Below, one piece after another: positions 6,097 through 8,267 of a DNA stretch of 8,267 bases. The first letter of the stretch is position 1. Each line of letters begins with the position of its first letter. Made by a program: the position numbers and the translations under genes. The stretch covers positions 1 to 8,267 of the forward strand of contig CAMLNE010000189.1 in the NCBI GenBank assembly GCA_946481265.1, in the 5' to 3' direction. A model generated the notes under the pieces. It was given only the letters and a program-made list of their open reading frames with translations, searched no databases and was not told the DNA's origin. The DNA comes from an uncultured Panacagrimonas sp. (GTDB lineage: Bacteria; Pseudomonadota; Gammaproteobacteria; Nevskiales; Nevskiaceae).

Positions 6097-6972
6097 ATGC
6101 GCGTCCTGCTCACCGGTGGCAGCGGCCAGGTCGGCACCGAATTCCGCCGGCGCGCACAGGGCCTGGACCTGCTGGCGCCGTCTCGCGACGAGTTCGACCT
6201 GGCCGATCCGTCCTCTATGCAGACCTGGCTCGCACGCGAACGGCCGCAGCTGATTCTCAGCGTGGGCGCGTACACCGCGGTGGATCGCGCAGAGGATGAG
6301 TCCGACCTCGCCTTCCGCGTGAATCGCGACGCGGTGCAGGTGCTCGCCGATCACGCGCGCGAACACGCGGTTCCGCTGCTCCACCTGTCGACCGACTACG
6401 TGTTCGACGGCGAAAAGCCCTCGCCCTACCTGCCCACCGACGCCACCGCGCCGACCGGGGTGTACGGCGCCTCGAAGCTCGGTGGCGAGCAGGCGGCAGC
6501 CAGCGCCCCCCGGCATGTGATCCTGCGCGTGAGCTGGGTCTTCGCAGCGCACGGCGCAAACTTCGTCCGGACCATGCTCCGACTGGGTCGCGAGCGCGAA
6601 CTGCTGCGCGTGGTGAACGACCAGTTTGGCGGGCCGACCTGGGCCGGCCACATCGCAGAGGCACTGCGCGCGCTGGTGGACCGCATCGCGCAGGGGGAAT
6701 CCCTGCCCTGGGGGATCTGGCACCACGCCGGCCAGCCGCACCTGGACTGGCATGCCTTCGCCTGCGCGATCCTCGAGCAGGGGCACGCGCGCGGCCTGAT
6801 CCCGAAGATGCCGACCGTCGAGGCGATTCCCAGCCGCGACTACCCGACGCGTGCGCGCCGCCCGGCCAACTCGCGCCTGGAGTCATCGCGCACGGCGAGC
6901 ACACTGGGCCTGGCCACGCCGGACTGGCACGCCGGGCTGGCCGCCACCCTCGACGAACTTGGCCGCGCCTGA
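6097..6972 (+). CDS. rfbD: dTDP-4-dehydrorhamnose reductase
   Basis: RfbD (RmlD) reduces dTDP-4-keto-L-rhamnose with NAD(P)H to dTDP-L-rhamnose, the final step. The 291-residue protein is close to the family's usual 290-300. The Rossmann-fold glycine motif GGSGQVG is at 7-13. The short-chain dehydrogenase catalytic set is intact: T99 in LSTDYVFDG (97-105), and Y123 and K127 in YGASK. SVGAYTAVDRAEDE (55-68) and NDQFGGPTWAGHIAEAL (174-190) are family hallmarks, and RPANSRL (255-261) is near the C-terminus. The ATG at 6097 is preferred; a GTG two codons upstream (6091) would overlap the rfbC stop and cannot be excluded. The glycosyltransferase gene follows after 13 bases. Confidence 0.95.
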   Translation: MRVLLTGGSGQVGTEFRRRAQGLDLLAPSRDEFDLADPSSMQTWLARERPQLILSVGAYTAVDRAEDESDLAFRVNRDAVQVLADHAREHAVPLLHLSTDYVFDGEKPSPYLPTDATAPTGVYGASKLGGEQAAASAPRHVILRVSWVFAAHGANFVRTMLRLGRERELLRVVNDQFGGPTWAGHIAEALRALVDRIAQGESLPWGIWHHAGQPHLDWHAFACAILEQGHARGLIPKMPTVEAIPSRDYPTRARRPANSRLESSRTASTLGLATPDWHAGLAATLDELGRA

Positions 6973-6985
6973 TCCTTCGCCGCCC

Positions 6986-7972
6986 GTGCCGCGCGTGCGG
7001 GTGCTGGTGGTCAATCACAACAGTGGCGCCTGGCTCGCGCGCTGCCTGGAGTCGCTGCGCACGCAGACGATGCCGGACTTCGAGGCGATCGTGGTCGACA
7101 ACGCCTCGATCGACCAGTCCTTCCCTGCGCATGCGCCCGATCCGCGCTTCGTCCTGATGCCGCTGGGCCAGAACGTCGGCTTCGCGGTCGCCAACAACCT
7201 CGCCGCGCAGGGCGCGCGCACGCCCTGGCTTGCGATGCTCAACCCCGATGCGATCGCCGCTCCGGACTGGCTGGAGCAGCTGCTCGCCGAGGCCGGTGCG
7301 CATCCCGACTGCGGCGTGTTCGGCTCCACCCAGTTCCGGGCGGACTGCCCGCAGATCCTGGACGGCACCGGCGACTGCCTGTCGGCCTACGGCATCTCCT
7401 GGCGTTCCGGCTACGGACATCAGGTCGGCGCCGAGCTTCCGCACGGCGAGGTGTTCGCTGCCTGCGGCGCGGCGATGATGATCTCCACCGAACTGTTTGC
7501 CCGGCTCGGCGGCTTCGAGGCGCGCTTCTTCTGCTATGTCGAGGACGTCGACCTGTGCTTCCGCGCGCGGCTGTCCGGCGTCGGCGTCTGGCAGTCGAGG
7601 CACGCGCAGGTCCAGCATGCCGGCGGGGCCAGTTCAGGCCCGGGCGAATCGGGCTTTTCGATGTATCACGGGCATCGCAACCTGTTCTGGACGCTGATGC
7701 GCTGCATGCCCTGGCCCTGGCTCGTGCTGGCCCTTCCGGGCTTGTCGGGGCTGGTGCTCCTGCGCCTGCTGATGCCGCGCCGGCCCGGCCAGCGCAGTGC
7801 CCTGTTGCGCGGTCTGCGCGATGGCCTGGGGGGCGTGCGTGCCGCCTTTGCCGAGCGTGCCGGCATCCAGTCGACCCGCACCGTCTCGAGCCTGGAGGTC
7901 GCGCGCTGGCTCGCCTGGAACCCGCTCGATGCGCTGCGCCGGCCCTGCATCCGGATTTCACCGCGCCCCTGA
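6986..7972 (+). CDS. Family 2 glycosyltransferase, possible rhamnosyltransferase
   Basis: With GTG at 6986 as start the protein has 328 residues. The GT-A fold of GT2 enzymes is clear: VRVLVVNHNSGAWLARCLES (4-23), VVDNAS (36-41), NVGFAVANN (63-71), and LNPDA (85-89), which supplies the DxD-like metal site. CGAAMMISTELFARLGGFEARFF (160-182) and YVEDVDLCFRARLSG (184-198) hold the usual acidic ED pair, followed by VQHAGGASSG (209-218). This pattern is shared with WbbL-type rhamnosyltransferases. A hydrophobic stretch (about 243-263) suggests membrane association, and the C-terminal part is basic. Its place directly after rfbC-rfbD argues that it uses dTDP-L-rhamnose, but donor and acceptor are inferred. 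GTG codons at 6995 and 7001 are alternative starts; none has a clear ribosome site, so coupling to rfbD is possible. Confidence 0.88.
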   Translation: MPRVRVLVVNHNSGAWLARCLESLRTQTMPDFEAIVVDNASIDQSFPAHAPDPRFVLMPLGQNVGFAVANNLAAQGARTPWLAMLNPDAIAAPDWLEQLLAEAGAHPDCGVFGSTQFRADCPQILDGTGDCLSAYGISWRSGYGHQVGAELPHGEVFAACGAAMMISTELFARLGGFEARFFCYVEDVDLCFRARLSGVGVWQSRHAQVQHAGGASSGPGESGFSMYHGHRNLFWTLMRCMPWPWLVLALPGLSGLVLLRLLMPRRPGQRSALLRGLRDGLGGVRAAFAERAGIQSTRTVSSLEVARWLAWNPLDALRRPCIRISPRP

Positions 7973-8090
7973 AAGACGTTCGCCGCAACGCCGAAGCAAT
8001 CGCCGTGATTCCGCAGCGGGTCCGAGGCGGAACGCGTCGCGTCGCGGCTCGCACCAGGAGGGATGCGTCCGCCAGGATCGACGAAGAACC
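7973..8090. other. Non-coding gap between convergent genes
   Basis: These 118 bases lie between the glycosyltransferase stop and the leftward terminator. They contain a CGTCGCGTCGCG run (8035-8046) and an imperfect CGAG/CTCG inverted repeat around 8023-8050, but no T-run that would mark a terminator for the plus-strand operon. No gene is supported here. Confidence 0.5.
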
Positions 8091-8119
8091 AAAAAAAAGC
8101 CCGGCCACTAGGGCCGGGC
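8091..8119 (-). terminator. Intrinsic terminator for the right-edge minus-strand gene
   Basis: GCCCGGCC (8099-8106) and GGCCGGGC (8112-8119) form a perfect 8-bp GC stem with a 5-base loop. On the minus strand the stem is followed by eight T residues (complement of the A-run at 8091-8098), the classical Rho-independent layout. It lies 20 bases beyond the stop of the gene at 8140. On the plus strand there is no T-run after the stem, although the hairpin might still mark the 3' end of the operon coming from the left. Confidence 0.93.
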
Positions 8120-8139
8120 AGTGAAGATCGCAACCTCGA

Positions 8140-8267
8140 TCAGGTGCCGAGGCGAGCCATCGCCGAGGGGGTGAGGAACTTGTTGTAGACGTCCTCGCCT
8201 TCGGTGTCGTATTTGCTCTTGTAGCCCGAGGGCAGACCCTTCTCGTGACGGAAGCGCGTCATGCGGC
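8140..8267 (-). CDS. Unidentified protein, C-terminal end only (runs off the window)
   Basis: On the minus strand an open frame enters from the right edge and ends at TGA (8142-8140), showing 41 residues. The visible end includes RFRHEKGLPSGYKSKYD and then YNKFLTPSAMARLGT at the C-terminus: hydrophilic, with several Tyr and Lys residues and no membrane segment. Coding is supported by the strong terminator 20 bases after the stop and by codon use with G or C mostly in third position. I do not recognise the family. An ATG at 8262-8260 near the edge could be an internal Met or the start of a 40-residue protein; this cannot be decided here because the upstream sequence is missing. Confidence 0.7.
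   Translation of the reverse strand, partial: RMTRFRHEKGLPSGYKSKYDTEGEDVYNKFLTPSAMARLGT

Noticed and set aside
6257..7618. Minus-strand open frame of 453 codons opposite rfbD and the glycosyltransferase
   Set aside because: Shadow frame: it crosses two genes with intact catalytic motifs and has Arg-rich composition.
8035..8046. CGTCGCGTCGCG run as a possible repeat element
   Set aside because: Too short and only two units; ordinary at this base composition.
8063..8188. 41-codon plus-strand ORF preceded by AGGAGGG
   Set aside because: The purine run abuts the ATG with no spacing, and the ORF runs through the terminator and into the opposite-strand gene, so it is probably chance.

Overview
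The window is GC-rich throughout (roughly 70% by eye) and codes densely on both strands with short gaps. The gene types (PepA next to the DNA polymerase III chi subunit, and dTDP-rhamnose genes followed by a GT2 glycosyltransferase) suggest a high-GC proteobacterium. The pepA-holC pairing points to Gammaproteobacteria, perhaps Xanthomonadales, but the lineage is an inference. I see no rRNA, tRNA, CRISPR array, transposase, integrase or phage gene.

Layout, left to right. (1) 98-2111, plus strand: pepA (leucyl aminopeptidase) and holC (Pol III chi), 31 bases apart, with a possible nine-codon ORF overlapping the holC start. (2) 5310-2128, minus strand: a probable three-gene unit of an FAD-linked 2-hydroxyacid oxidase-like enzyme, an AEC-family permease and a RidA-fold lipoprotein. 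It converges on holC with 16 bases between stop codons. (3) 5534-7972, plus strand: rfbC, rfbD and a GT2 glycosyltransferase in a tight operon, divergent from the oxidase across a 223-base gap with candidate promoter elements for both directions. (4) 8140-8267, minus strand: the C-terminal end of an unidentified gene, followed by a textbook intrinsic terminator that reads leftward.

How they work together. rfbC and rfbD carry out the last two steps to dTDP-L-rhamnose, and the adjacent GT2 enzyme is a natural candidate to transfer a sugar, possibly rhamnose, to a surface glycan. rfbA and rfbB are not in the window. The oxidase and AEC permease together suggest uptake (or export) and oxidation of a 2-hydroxy or dicarboxylic acid; this rests on family knowledge and position only. 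The lipoprotein has a RidA-like domain in which the usual catalytic Arg and Glu appear replaced, so it is unlikely to be a classical enamine/imine deaminase.

Most of the window is ordinary chromosomal content. The points most worth checking are the degenerate RidA lipoprotein, the altered motifs in the FAD oxidase, the non-ATG starts without a clear Shine-Dalgarno at three genes, the mini-ORF before holC, and the unidentified gene at the right edge.
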